A stretch of DNA of 64,000 nucleotides from Ovis canadensis (lineage: Eukaryota > Chordata > Mammalia > Artiodactyla > Bovidae). Below the pieces are notes generated by a model. It saw only the letters and a program-made list of their open reading frames with translations, did not search any database and had not been told where the DNA came from. The position numbers and the translations under genes are program-made. Positions 1-11,304 of the stretch are shown in pieces (the stretch's first letter is position 1; each line of letters begins with the position of its first letter). The stretch is taken from positions 115,044,501-115,108,500 of the forward strand of contig NC_091245.1 in NCBI RefSeq assembly GCF_042477335.2, in the 5' to 3' direction.

Positions 1-171
1 AGGAGAAGGGGATGACAGAGGATGAGATGGCTGGATGGCATCACTGACTCGATGGACGTGAGTCTGAGTGAACTCTGGGAGATGGTGATGGACAGAGAGG
101 CCTGGCGTGCTGAGATTCATGGGGTCGCAAAGAGTGGGACACGACTGAGTGACTGAACTGAACTGAACAGA
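1..171 (+). mobile_element. BovB LINE, 3' terminal fragment
   Basis: This is the 3' end of a BovB (RTE-clade) retrotransposon, cut by the window edge. The frame reads like the C-terminal tail of the BovB polyprotein ([20 protein letters not shown]), then a CACGACTGAGTGACTGAACT run and the ACTGA/CTGAA short tandem that ends BovB copies. It is non-functional. The same tail recurs near 12299, 20891 and 32473. Confidence 0.9.
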
Positions 172-865
172 GGGAAAACTTTGGAAAATTAGGAAAGTTT
201 TCTCTATCTACACTAAATGATTTACAGTAGAGTTGTGATCCTTTGTAGGGAGGGAGAACCACATAAAAAATACTGTAGCAGGTGGATCAAAATAAGTAAA
301 TCTGCAGAAAGTCATCATTTTCTTATAAACAGAACATTGACCATGATTATCTACACCTTCCTGATAATATAAACCAGAGATTTAATAATTCCTAAGTAAG
401 GCTCCTTGGGACCTGAAAATTATTTCCTTTTTTTTTTTTTTTCCAGGGTAAGTAGATTGAGAAAGGCTGGCCTCATCAGTCAATTGGCCTCCTCTTCCTA
501 TCTCATTTACTAATCAGGATCCAGTTAGGGGTCGCACACCACACTAGTAATTTGAGAAGGCAAAATTTAATATAAGAATTTTTGTGGTAAAAAGCAGTTA
601 ACTAAAAGGGCTAAGAGAGGACACTAAGGAGCACAAGAAGAGGAAATAGAAGAAGCAGCTTCCACCTCCAGGATGGAGAGTAAAAATGTCCAAAGAAGAA
701 GCAAAGACTTTAGCAGAGGGTACCCACCACACAAGGCTGAGTTTCAGATCCTGTGGGAGAGAGTGTGGTCATGGGACAGGCTGGAGATTGGGACCCTTTG
801 CTGCTGTGCTGCAATGTTTGCACCTGGACACACCTCTCCTCCAGCAACAAAATACAAAGAAACCA
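172..865. other. Intergenic, no gene recognised
   Basis: No coding signal is recognised. A run of about 15 T lies at 428-442. The stretch from about 520 to 865 looks like old interspersed repeat or the start of the LTR that follows, but I cannot name it. Confidence 0.4.
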
Positions 866-2172
866 TATGGGACTAAAAATAACTGTGCATGCACAGTTGG
901 GACAAATTCTGAGCAAAAGATACAAAAAGACTGAAAAACCCAACTGACACTTTTGAAGAGTCCGGAGCAAAAGTATGGGGTTGGGTGGAAAAGCATGGTG
1001 GACATCTGGACAAACCCTTACCCTCACCCCATATAAAGAACAAGTTCACCCCCTCCATCTCTGGGGAGTGAGCGAGGAAGCAAGGAAAAATGTTCTGTGT
1101 TTCACTCTCCCTCTTTTGCAGCAGGAATCCCAATAAAACCTTGCCTGGGTTTCTTGTCTGGCCTCTAGTCAATTTCTATTGACATGGAACAATGGACTGG
1201 TTCCAAACTGGGAAAGGAGTACATCAAGACTGTATATTGTCACCCTGCTTATTTAACTTATATGAAAATACATCATTCAAAATGTCGGGCTGGATGAAGC
1301 ACAAGCTGATATCAAGATTGCTGGGAGAAATAGCAGTAACCTCAGATATCCAGATGACACCACCCTTATGGCAGAAAACAAAGAAGAACTAAAGAGCCTC
1401 TTGATGAACATGAAAGAGGACAGTGAAAAAAACTGGCTTGAAATTCAACATTCAAAAAATGAAGATCATGGCATCCGGTCCCATCACTTCATGGCAAATA
1501 GATGGGAAAACAATGGAAACAGTGATAGACTATTTTGTTGGGCTCCAAAATCACTGCAGATGGTGACTGCAGCCATGAAATTAAAAGACGCTTGCTCCTT
1601 GGAAGAGAACCTATGACCAACCTAGACAGCATATTAAAAAGCAGAAGCATTACTTTGCCAACAAAGGTCCATCTAGTCAAAGCTATGGTTTTTCCAGTAG
1701 TTATGTATGGATGTGAGAGTTGGACCATAAAGAAAGCTGAGTGCCGAAGAATTGATGATTTTGAACTGTGGTGTTGGAGAAGACTCTTAAGAGTGCCTTG
1801 CACTGCAAGATCAAACCAGTCAATTCTAAAGGAAATTAGTCCTGAAAATTCACTGGGAGGACTGATACTGAAGCTGAATCTCCAATACTTTGGCCGCCTG
1901 ATGCGAAGAACTGACTCATTCGAAAAGACCCTGATGCTGGGAAAGATGGGAGGTGGGAAGAGAAGGGGACAACAGAGCATAAGGTGGTTGGATGGCATGA
2001 CCGGCTTGATGGACATGAGTTTGAGCAAGCTCTGGGAGTTGGTGATGGACAGGGAAGCCTGACATGCTGCTGTCCATGGTCGAAAAAATTTGGACATGAC
2101 TGAGCAACTGAACTGAACTGAACTGAACGGAACGGAACTGAACTGGAGGAGGCCAAGAACTGGGTCAGTATC
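866..2172 (+). mobile_element. Probable retroviral LTR, split by a BovB insertion
   Basis: The sequence has the layout of an LTR. A TATA-like ATATAAAG is at 1031-1038 and a polyadenylation signal AATAAA at 1132-1137, followed by a pyrimidine-rich segment. The segment stops at about 1171, where BovB sequence begins, and seems to resume after the BovB tail at about 2144 (GGAGGAGGCCAAGAAC). The start is a guess. No retroviral genes lie next to it, so it would be a solo LTR. The family is not identified. Confidence 0.4.
1172..2143 (+). mobile_element. BovB LINE, 5'-truncated copy
   Basis: This copy starts inside the BovB reverse transcriptase (HGT-DWF region) and runs to the CTGAACTGAACTGAAC 3' end. 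Conceptual frames match the reverse transcriptase C-terminal half (SKITADGDCSHEIKRRLL; CESWTIKKAECRRID). The YADD catalytic box is altered to YPDD, and frameshifts break the frame around 1380-1540. It is a dead copy sitting inside LTR-like sequence. Confidence 0.9.
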
Positions 2173-3178
2173 CACTGCAGCTTAGTCTACAGGGAAAAAG
2201 AGAAATTCTCTGGACAAACTCACTGTAAGGTGCTTCTGTCAGGCCTCTCTCATGTCACATGCAGCCACAATGGAGGTGGAAATCAAAGCACTCCAGAAAC
2301 AGGGCGAGAAGCCCCCTCCTCTGGTAGAGTCCCTCCAAGTGTCCTCAATATTATTAACAGAGACAGCTGGCAATGGAGAAATGTTCGTAGTGTCCCAAAG
2401 CAGGTCAAAGAAAGATGGATTTGTATCAAAGACAATAAATTGATAACTGGCACATTGCATCTTCCTGCTAACCAAGACATCTCCCAACTGTTCTACACTT
2501 AGGATGTTCTATTTCTGTTAACAGAGCATGGGAAATATTTTCAAGCATATATCATCACATAATTATATCTTTATAAACTTTATAACTGAACATATTGAGT
2601 GTAATTGTTCCTCAACCGAATACATTTCCCATCTTCTTAATGCATTTCTATTCTGACCAGTGAAAACTGTATTAAGTAGATTGTACTTTTCATCAACAGT
2701 GTAAGTTGATGGCCTTATGAGAATGTCATTTTCAAGCTTTTAAAGCCATATGATGTTGCAAATGATACAGCTACAGTAGCTTAAAATTTTCACTTTCATC
2801 TTTCAAGTAATAAGATGATATTTTTAATACCTGATGGCTTGAGCCATTTTTTGTGTGTGGAGTAAAAAAGCTAGGAAGCACTGAGTTCCAAAAGAATCAT
2901 TCTAGTCTACATTGAACATTAATGCTCTATGATGCACTACTGTCCAGTGGTTTCACCAAGGGGTTTCTTGTGAAGCCCGAACTGACTAACTTGTAACTCA
3001 CATGACTCCCCCATTTTATATTTTCTTCTTATTATAGCTGATTCACTAGCACATTTCTCTCATACCCTTTTGATATTCATGATCTTTTGCCTAATTTATG
3101 TATAGGTGTATTATATCATTAGTCTCCAATACTACATGTGCAAAGTTAATACATGTACAGAAAATATCTTCCCTCAGG
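2173..3178. other. Intergenic, no gene recognised
   Basis: The short open frames at about 2230-2500 overlap on both strands with no conserved motif. I see no splice or promoter context. The rest is AT-rich and featureless. Confidence 0.4.
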
Positions 3179-4878
3179 TGCCGGGGTCCAGCCCCGGTGG
3201 ATCCAGGGTAATTCGAAGGGGAGATGGAATTGATGTCCTAGGAAAAAACTTATTTAATTACAGATATATATAGAGATTAGAAATGGATAGGGTAGTAGGA
3301 AATATTAGTGGAGAAAAAGATGCTGAATATCTTGGTTTACATGAGATACCAATAAAATTCCAAGACAAGGAATTTGCACCATCTATGTTGGGCCACCAGT
3401 GTCACTTGAATATCAGAAGGTGCCCCTCCTTGGGCTCCTTCTCACGTGGAACTTAAAAGCCGGGCCAAGTAAATAGACGTGGTGAGCATCCACACTCCAG
3501 ATGGGAATTCCGCCAGAAAAACGGGGAGCAAGAAAGAAACAACATGGGGGAATCAGTCTTTCCAGAAAATAATCCGATTTCTTTATTTTTTAGGTTTGCT
3601 TATATACCTTTTGTTATACATAGGGATGAATACAGAGTCACGCGAGGGCCAGCAGACCTGACCCTTGTAAATGTATTAAAAAAGGTCTTAGGGGTTTTAC
3701 ATCATCTTCTGGCCATGAGGCCTGCTGACATTTTATGATCCTTTCTGATAACCAAAAAACTTATTTTTTCCAAGGGTGTTTTTTCTTAAACCAGGCACCA
3801 CCCTCCAAATAAAGTTGCATTCCTATAGGGTGAGAGTGTAGTGGGTTACAATCAAGAAAGGAATTTATTTAACCTAAGGGTAACATGATTAATCTTAAAG
3901 GTTAATACTTATTTCTCTTATATGCTAGTTATATTCATTATAAGGGCAGGGAATATGGAGATTTAGCAGCAAACATCAACCCAACAAATGAAAACCCTTC
4001 ACCAATGTTCCCCTTAAGATCTATTTAGTCTTAAGATAGTGATAAAGTTGCATTTTTGCATAGCAAGGACACAGTGATTTATAACAAAGTACAGTGATCT
4101 ATTACAAAAGAGAAAATTCATTAACTCAAAAAGTCTAGTATTGCTAACGTCAAAACTACTATATTTCCTTTTTTATATTCCAAATACATTGATTAATATA
4201 TTCCCAGGTGCCTAAGGATATGGAGGTCTGGCGGCAATCATTGACTCAACAATGAGAAAAGCCCTATGCTAATTAAGACTTTCAAAATACTCCAAACTCT
4301 CTGTGCTGTTTATGGTTGAGAGGTTGTCACACAAGCTAGTCTGTCAGCAGAGAGGTTTGACCTGAGACACCCTTGTCACACCCAGGGCAGGGAATTAGCA
4401 GCAATTATTGGCATGACAAATGAAAAACCCTTCATCAATACAATTCCTAACCAACCCACTATACTAACAATTTCCAACTTCCCAAAAGAATCTGCCTTCA
4501 GCAAGTCCAAAACATCTTGTGCCTCTCATGGCTGGGAGGCTGCAAACAATCACATGTGGCCGGATGAACCTGTACAGGCAGGCTAGATAACCTTCAGAGG
4601 AGTTCGTAAGTTGAAACACTCTTATCACGCCCAGGAATTTTTATTGACTTGGTACTGTAAGTTAACTCCTTCTCAGAGAGAGGTAATGGAGGTCAGCCTC
4701 CCGTAAAGTCAGGGGTATAGGTGAGAGCATAAAACAGTAAAGTAGGTAGACTCTAGTTTTGGGGGTAGACGCTCGGGAACAGGGGGTTTCCTGAGGCTCG
4801 ATCCACCTTTGCATATACCGAAGCCTCCTTCCTCATGACGTTTGTCATGGGTGGAGTTCCTCACGCTGGCTCCCGGCA
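3179..4878 (-). mobile_element. Solo LTR, ERVK/ERV2-class (BTLTR1-like)
   Basis: The element is a long LTR on the minus strand. It begins TGCCGGGAGCCAGC and ends CTGGACCCCGGCA when read on that strand, with the TG...CA ends of retroviral LTRs. The flanks are CTCAGG (3173-3178) and CTTAGG (4879-4884), a 6-bp target duplication with one mismatch, as expected for ERVK-class integration. A TATA-like GGTATATA and an AATAAA lie near 3600 and 3585 on the minus strand. It shares long stretches with the plus-strand LTR at 8202-9585. No gag, pol or env sequence adjoins it. Confidence 0.75.
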
Positions 4879-5065
4879 CTTAGGTTTTCTCTTTATACAG
4901 AAGACTAATACAGAAAATCCTAGATGTGAAAACCCTATGTCTAAAAGTTTAAGTTGTTTTGATATAAAAATAAAAACTTAAAGGAAGTTGCCTAACTGAA
5001 CAGTGTTTGTTTCAGAATCATCAGTTTTACCAATTTTTAAAATTCACGAAAATAATTTTTGTCAC

Positions 5066-5430
5066 TGAAATTTTTAATAATTTTATTTATATATTTATTT
5101 TTGGCCATGCTGGGTCTTCGAGGCTGTGCAGGCTTTTCTCTATTTGAGGCAAGTGGGGGCTACTCTGTAGTTTCAGTGCACAGGCTTCTCACTGAGGTGG
5201 CTTCTCCTGTTGTGGAGCACAGGCTGTATACAGATGCCTGGGCTTCGTTAGTTAGCTGCGTCACATGGGCTCTGTAGTTGCAGCTCCCTAACCCTAGAGC
5301 ACAGGCTTGGTAGCTGTGGCATATGGGCTTAGTTGCTCCAGGGCATGTGGGATCTTCCTGACCAGGGACGGAACCTGTGTCTCCTGCATTGGCAGGCAGA
5401 TTCTTTACTGCTGAGCCACCAGGCAAGCCC
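5066..5430 (-). mobile_element. CHR-2-type SINE
   Basis: This is a cetartiodactyl tRNA-derived SINE in reverse orientation. It shows the run of GGAGCACAGGCT / GTTGCTCCAGGGCATGTGGGATCTTCC units and ends with the reverse complement of the tRNA-related head (CTGAGCCACCAGGCAAGCCC). The T/A-rich end is at the left. Confidence 0.8.
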
Positions 5431-5534
5431 CTGTCATTGAATTTTGTCTAGTCTTGGTAGTAACAACAACCAGAAGACTAAAAATAATTCTTGCTTTTGG
5501 TAAAGCTGTGGAAAGTGGCTATGGCAACCAAGTA

Positions 5535-5642
5535 GTATTCCTACCTGTAGAATCCCACGGACAGAGAAACCTGGCAAGCTACTGTCCATAGGGTTGCAAA
5601 GAGTTGGACATGACTGAAGTGGCTTGGCGTGCATGCATGCAG
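5535..5642 (+). mobile_element. Bov-A monomer fragment
   Basis: About 100 bp matches the Bov-A unit (AGAATCCCACGGACAG; TTGCAAAGAGTTGGACATGA). The head is missing. Confidence 0.7.
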
Positions 5643-5724
5643 CAACTAATGCAGATTTCATGTCTTGGAAAATTTTTTGGAGAACATAGTTTTCTGACAG
5701 GGCCAATGTATCAAGTTAAAATCA

Positions 5725-5766
5725 TTGTGTGTGTGTGCGTGTGTGTGTGTGTGTGTGCGCGCGCGC
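5725..5766. repeat. (TG)n microsatellite grading into (CG)n
   Basis: The tract is about 42 bp of TG dinucleotides interrupted by TGCG and ending in GCGCGCGC. It abuts a Bov-tA SINE tail, a common birthplace of dinucleotide repeats in ruminants. Confidence 0.9.
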
Positions 5767-5942
5767 ACTCAGTCATGTCCAACTCTTTGTAATCCCATGG
5801 ACTGTAGCTTGTAGGCTCCTCTGTCCATGGAACTTTCCAGGCAAGAACACTGGAGTGGGTTGCCATTTCCTTCTTCAGGGGATCTTCCTGACCCAGGGAT
5901 TGAACCTGCATCTCCTGCATTGATAGGCAGATTATTTACCAC
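5767..5942 (-). mobile_element. Bov-tA SINE
   Basis: A reverse-oriented Bov-tA. The tail side reads CACTCAGTCATGTCCAACTC, then the Bov-A body, then the reverse complement of the tRNA-like head (TTGAACCTGCATCTCCTGCA). The last head bases are lost. Confidence 0.85.
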
Positions 5943-6348
5943 TAGCATTAAAAAGAGGATAGTTTTAAGGGTAATGGGTTCATGATCACTTGGGGAGGAG
6001 AGGAGTTTGGAGGCATCAAGTCTACTGGTTCAATAAAACACACTGGCTAAATTTCAGAGAAAACAGTCCAAGATGGGGTTCAAAGATAAAAGAGAAGAGT
6101 TTTCCACTGCATCAATTCAGTTTCCTGCCTTCTACTCCATCTGCTGCTCCGGCTCGCATCCTTACTCACTGGATCTTGCTGAGGGGTTCCTGGTCAATGC
6201 TTACCACTATCCTAGAAAATAGAGCAGATGAGGTCATAGCACCATCTGTAGGTCCCCAGCCAGTAAGACAGTTTGAGTTCTTTAATCTGATTCTGTGAGG
6301 CATTCTGAGGGGTCACGTGGTGAATAAGTCAAAATCCAGAGACAAATA
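5943..6348. other. Intergenic, nothing recognised
   Basis: No repeat family or gene is recognised here. The open frame at 5990-6298 has no recognisable domain and no splice context. Confidence 0.4.
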
Positions 6349-6577
6349 GCTAACATCTATTGAGTGCTTATTCTGTGGCAACCACTTTAAACACAGTATT
6401 TCTTTTAGTCTCCATAGTAACCAAATGATGTTTTACAGTTGAAGAATTGAAAGTTTAGTCAGGAGAAGTCACTTGACTGAGATCACACACATGATGGCAA
6501 AGTAGTGAATCCAGGGTTAGGAGCCAGACAATTCAACTCCAAATCTTCTGCTTTCAACCATCACCCTGGATGCCTTA
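6349..6577 (+). mobile_element. MIR SINE
   Basis: The sequence shows the MIR core and tail pattern (TATTGAGTGCTTATTCTGTG, then GTCACTTGACTGAGATCACA and a gene-finding-like CAGGGTTAGGAGCC). It is an ancient, diverged copy. Confidence 0.7.
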
Positions 6578-7024
6578 ATATATCATCTACGAAGAAATGG
6601 TATTACCCAACCGGTGATTCGGCTGAGGCTTGCTACATATTTGCAGGAAAGAGACTTTAGATAATGAATACTAAACATATTAGAGACACTATCTTCTTGA
6701 GAAATTTCATTTGCTAATTTACGGATTTTTATTTTTAAGAATTTGCTAAATCTACCCTTCCTCCAACCCCACATCCTCCGACTAGAAGAGTTTAGTGTTT
6801 TTTCCTTTCTGACTTTCTAAGGTAGGCTCTGTTAATGCACTATGTAAGGGACGGAGTGACATACCCAGCTACCATGTGGAGAGAGGTTGAACACTTTAGT
6901 AAGAAAGGAGCAAGATTCACTTTGGGGAAAAGAAAAATGTTCTCCTTGTTCTTCACCCATCCTTACCACATTGAAGAATTGTTGCTGTTCCTTGTTAGGA
7001 TTGAGACAGGTATGCAGTGAATTG
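6578..7024. other. Intergenic, nothing recognised
   Basis: No repeat or coding sequence is recognised. The short frames lack motifs. Confidence 0.4.
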
Positions 7025-7245
7025 AAAGGCGCTCAGTTGTGTCCCAACCCAGGGGTCCCAACCCAGGGATCGAGCCCAGGTCTCCTACATTGCAGGCAGA
7101 TTCTTTACCAGCTGAGCCACAAGGCAAGCCCAAGAATATGAGTTGGTAGCCTATTCCTTCTCCAATGGGTCTTACTGGCCCAGGAATCCAACTGGGATCT
7201 CCTACATTACAGATGGATTCTTTACCAACTGAGCTATCAGGGAAC
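7025..7245 (-). mobile_element. Two truncated Bov-tA SINEs in tandem
   Basis: Two reverse-oriented Bov-tA copies lie head to tail. The first (7025-7131) is missing most of its Bov-A body. The second (7132-7245) keeps about 30 bp of body and the tRNA-like head. Each ends with the reverse complement of the head (CCAGCTGAGCCACAAGGCAA; CCAACTGAGCTATCAGGGAA). Confidence 0.75.
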
Positions 7246-7999
7246 AGATAGGTATAAATATTAATAGAATAGAATTTATCTTTTGCCACTAGACACCAAT
7301 TAGGTTTATTTGCCAACATCTCATCAATGTGTTTCATGTTATAATACAGTTCCAGATTAACCAAGGAGGGGCAGGAAGAAAGAAAGAAACTTCAAACTGC
7401 TAACTCTCACTCTGCATCCATTTCTCTCCAAAAGAATAAATATGATATAAAATTATATTAAAAGATGTAACATTAAAATATATAGTACCCATATACAGAC
7501 ATTGTAATTTAGCAAGGATCAGCAGCTTAATATTAAATATGAACCCATGAAACAAAAAGTTTAATGAAATTTGCTCAGACTGTAAGAACCAGGATAATAA
7601 TTCATTAGTAAAGCCTTAAAATTTTGGAGGAAAAACTGTTAGCACTTGAAGCAATAATAATGCAGCTCAGTGAAATTAGTAATTAAGGTAATTTGTAATA
7701 CTAAGTAAAACAGTGACAAGTGATGATTTATATCTCTCTTTTATGATTTTTATTATTTCAGGATCAAGAATATAAACACAGTACTTTTGAATCTATAGAC
7801 AATTTTTAATTATATATAACTGTTCATGAAATTTCAGGATCATTAAGGCCTTTGATTTTCCTTGGTTTAGCTGATCCTCTTTTCAGTGCTTAACACTCCC
7901 ACCAGAAATCTGCATCACATAAATGTCACTGTCTGCAAAGATGGCTTTTGTAAGAGTTGGAGCTGAGAGAGAAAGGGAGGAAAGGAAGATAGGGAAATG
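7246..7999. other. AT-rich intergenic, nothing recognised
   Basis: This stretch is AT-rich with no open frame of note and no repeat that I can name. Confidence 0.4.
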
Positions 8000-8162
8000 A
8001 ATGGCCTGAAGTGTTGAGAGGAGACTATAGGAGGGCAGGAGTGGAAGCAGGAAGACCAGTCAGCATGTTATTTCAATAATCAAGGCAAGAAGTGATGGAA
8101 GCTTAGACCAGGCTGGTAATTAGAACTTGGCTTTAAAAAAAGTGGTTGAGTATATTTTGAAG

Positions 8163-9809
8163 GGATTTCCTTGATAGCTCAGTTGGTAAAGAATCCACCT
8201 GTGCCGGGAGCCAGCACGGGAGATCCCACCCATGGCAAAGGTCATGAGGAAGAGACCTGATGGGCAAAGGCGGGTCAGGACTTGAAGGACTCCCTGACCC
8301 CACCCATGACAAAGTCATGTGGAAGAGGCCTGTCAGACAAGGCAGATCAAGACTCAAGGGGTCCCTTAGATCTGCTCTAGCATCTACCCCTGAAACCAAA
8401 ATCTGTCTGTTACACTACACTCTTCTGACATTAACAGGGGCTATCCCCGACCACCTTTCTTTGGAAAATAAACTTAGAGCTCCATTTAATAGTCTCCTGC
8501 ATATAAAAGGAGTGTCTCAGCTCAAACCTCTCTGCTGGCAGTCTAGCTTGTGTGACAGGTTTATCCACACTCCTGCTACTATGCACATGATTGTTTACAA
8601 CCTCTCAACCATAAACAGCACAGAGAGTTTGGAGTATTTTGAAAGTCTTAATTAGCATAGGGTTTTTCTAAAGATAAAAATCATGTTGGTGAAGGGTTTC
8701 ATTGCTGAGTTAATGATTGCCACCAGGCCTCCATATCCTTAAGCACCTGGGAGTGTGTTAATCAATGTAAATGGAATGTAGAAAAAGAAATATAGTTGTT
8801 TTGATGCTAGCAATACTAGACTTTTGGGTTAATGAATTTTTCTCTTTGTTATAAATCACTGTACTCCTCTTTCTTTGTTATAAATCATTGTATCCTTGCT
8901 ATGTAAGAATGTAACTTTATCACTATATTAAGACTAAGCAGATCTTAAGGGAAAACAAATTTTCTGACTGACTAACCTTTATCAATAGAAAGAAAGACAG
9001 GGCCATAAAATGTTAATCAGTCTTCAGACCAGAAGATATTGTAAACAAACGTAAGACCCTTTTAAGAACAAAGGTATGCAAAGAACACTCTGTCTTTAGA
9101 TAAGGGTCAGAGCAGCTGACCCTGCATGACTCTGCTTCTTACATTTATCTCTATGTACAACTTAAAGTATAAAAGCTTCCCTGAAAAATAAAGAGATGGA
9201 CCAGGACCAGTTCCACGAAAGCCTGGTTCCCCCGTGTAGTCTTTTCTTTCTTACTCTCCTTTTCATGCTAATTCCCATCTGGAGCACAGAGGTCCACCGT
9301 GTTTACTTATTTGCCTGGGCTTCTAGGACCTGAACAGGAGGGCACCCTGCGTCTTCACTCCCTCGGGAGACCGGAAGGGCACCTGCGGCCTATGTAAACG
9401 GTGCAAGTCTCTTGTCTCAAGACTTTATTGACTTTCTGTGTAAACCAAGGAATATAAGCCTCTTTCTCTCCTCTATTCTCTTAACTGCAAAATCTTTCCT
9501 TATCTCTCTCTAAATCTATATATCTCTCTTGCCTCACCATCCATGCTTCAGATACACTGGATCCCACTGGGGCTGGACCCCGGTACACCTGCAATGCAGG
9601 AGACCCTGGTTCAATTCCTGGGTTGGGAAGATGCACTGGAGAAGGGATAGGCTACCCACTCCAGTGTTCTTGGGCTTCCCTTGTGGCTCAGATGGTAAAG
9701 AATCCACCTGCAATGCAGGAGACCTGGGTTCGATCCCTGGGTTGGGAGGATCCCCTGGAGAAGGAAATGGCCACCCACTCCAGGATTCTAGCCTGGAGAA
9801 TTCCATGGG
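8163..9809 (+). mobile_element. Bov-tA SINE pair, the first split by an LTR
   Basis: The first Bov-tA begins at 8163 and is cut after its head at 8201. It resumes at 9586 and runs to about 9672. A second Bov-tA follows directly (about 9673-9809). The outer bounds are set by the TATTTTGAAG target duplication in the flanking L2. Confidence 0.8.
8202..9585 (+). mobile_element. Solo LTR, ERVK/ERV2-class (BTLTR1-like)
   Basis: A 1384-bp LTR begins TGCCGGGAGCCAGCAC and ends CTGGACCCCGGTA, the last dinucleotide being a likely CA-to-TA change. A perfect 6-bp target duplication CACCTG flanks it (8196-8201 and 9586-9591). A TATA box (TATAAAA, 9168-9174) and an AATAAA (9187-9192) are close together, as in retroviral U3/R. 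It is homologous to the minus-strand LTR at 3179-4878. No internal retroviral genes remain, so it is a recombined solo LTR. Confidence 0.85.
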
Positions 9810-10104
9810 TATTTTGAAGATGAGAGAAAGATAAAAATCAAAGGATAACTCCAGAGTTTGGGAGCTGATTGGGGAGAAAGATCAGGAGTACAGTTTTAAA
9901 TATATAAAGCTTGAGATATTAGTAAAGTGTTGACTTGGCATTCCCAGGTCAAAATTTTTTTCGAGACAATTAGTTGCTTGGGCCAGTTGACAAGAGTGAC
10001 ATTGAGGCATAACCCCACCTCTTACTTGGCCTTTTCCTCAATAGTGTATATAATGCAGAACTGCCTCCTAAACATTATCTAAAATCCAGTCTCAAATCTA
10101 ATTT

Positions 10105-10322
10105 CAAAATACACTCTACTCTCCGTATTCACAGTTTCATATTCAGGATTTTCAGTCTTCTCTGGGTTTGGTTGAATCTAAGAATAGGGAATCTGCAACA
10201 CGGAAGGTCCTCTGGGGTATAGAATTTTATATAAGGTACTTGAGCATCCATGAATTTGGTATCTACCAGGGTCCTGGAACCAATTCCTCTGTCCTGCTCC
10301 GATCACTGCAGGACAACTATGT
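10105..10322. mobile_element. MER2/Tigger-like DNA transposon remnant
   Basis: The pattern TCTCCGTATTCACAGTTTCA ... GTACTTGAGCATCCATGAAT ... GGTCCTGGAACCAATTCCTC resembles the MER2/Tigger non-autonomous elements. The ends are diverged. Confidence 0.6.
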
Positions 10323-10575
10323 ACCATTCCATTTAAACCTATTTTTGAATCTAGAGAAGTTTATTGCCACCCTCCTTCTCAATACATTTCACTGAAGTTA
10401 TTTTCTCTTTCAATTTCTGCCTCTTTTCCCTTCCCTCTTGGGATGATGATATCTTACCACCTTAATGGGAAAGCTTGGGGTCATCTGCATTTTTCAGTTT
10501 ACTAGATCACTTTCTCACGATCCTTATTTCAACTTTCTCCAGTCTTAAATAATGAGCTTTATCTTATGCTCTAAG

Positions 10576-10836
10576 GCAATGGCATCCCACTCCAGTACTC
10601 TTGCCTGGAAAATCCCATGGACAGAGGAGCCTGGAAGGCTGCAGTCCATGGGGTCGCTGAGGGTTGGGCACAACTGAGCTACTTCACTTTCGCTTTTCAC
10701 TTTCCTGCATTGGAGAAGGAAATGGTAATCCACTCCAGTGTTCTTGCCTGGAGAATCCCAGGGACGGGAGAGCCTGGTGGGCTGTCCTCTATGGGGTTGC
10801 ACAGAGTCGGACACGACTGAAGCGACTTAGCAGCAG
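10576..10836 (+). mobile_element. Bov-A2 SINE
   Basis: This is a full dimer of Bov-A units. The left monomer has AAGGCAATGGCATCCCACTC and the right GAGAAGGAAATGGTAATCCA. It ends CGACTTAGCAGCAGCAAG with the usual AGC tail. A TTCACTTTCGCTTTTCACTT linker separates the monomers. Confidence 0.9.
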
Positions 10837-11304
10837 CAAGTGTAGTTCATCACTTGTATTTATTTTTCTTTAATCTTGTCTGTTTCCTTCACGAGACTCT
10901 GAGTTCTTTGCACAGAAATTGTAGTAGTTCTTTACAAATATTTATTGAAGTCAAGAATAAGTGAATGAATAGTTTCAAGCTACCTGGCCTTTCTGCCTTT
11001 CTGTATTTGGGCTTGCAGTCCTCTCTCTAGAATATTCTATCTCTCTTGGTCTTAAGGCCAAGACTAGATTGATTTTCATTAATGCTTGAGTAATAAGTGT
11101 CTCTGTTATTTAGACCCACCTGTATTATTAAGCACCGACTTTTCATAAAATGTTGGTTGGAGAATTACATGATCTTCTATTTGTGACTTCTCCACTTTTG
11201 CTGCCTTCATCTCTAAGGGAAAATAATGATAACACCATGTTTTATAGCTTTCAAAGTCTTTTCAAGTATAGTACTTTGTTTTATCCTGACAAGAATGAGA
11301 GTTG
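10837..11304. other. Intergenic, nothing recognised
   Basis: I recognise no gene and no clear repeat. Some of it may be old L2-type sequence. Confidence 0.35.

Larger units (their letters stand above)
8000..9930 (+). mobile_element. L2-like LINE fragment, split by younger insertions
   Basis: The outer pieces (about 8000-8162 and 9810-9930) read as one L2-type 3' segment (AGTGGAAGCAGGAAGACCAG ... TATTTTGAAG ... GGAGAAAGATCAGGAGTACA). The two copies of TATTTTGAAG, at 8153-8162 and 9810-9819, are the target duplication made when a Bov-tA landed in it. Confidence 0.6.

Noticed and set aside
9675..9760. tRNA-Glu-like folds at the heads of Bov-tA copies
   Set aside because: These are the Pol III promoter heads of SINEs. 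They lack a paired acceptor stem and are repeated many times in the window.
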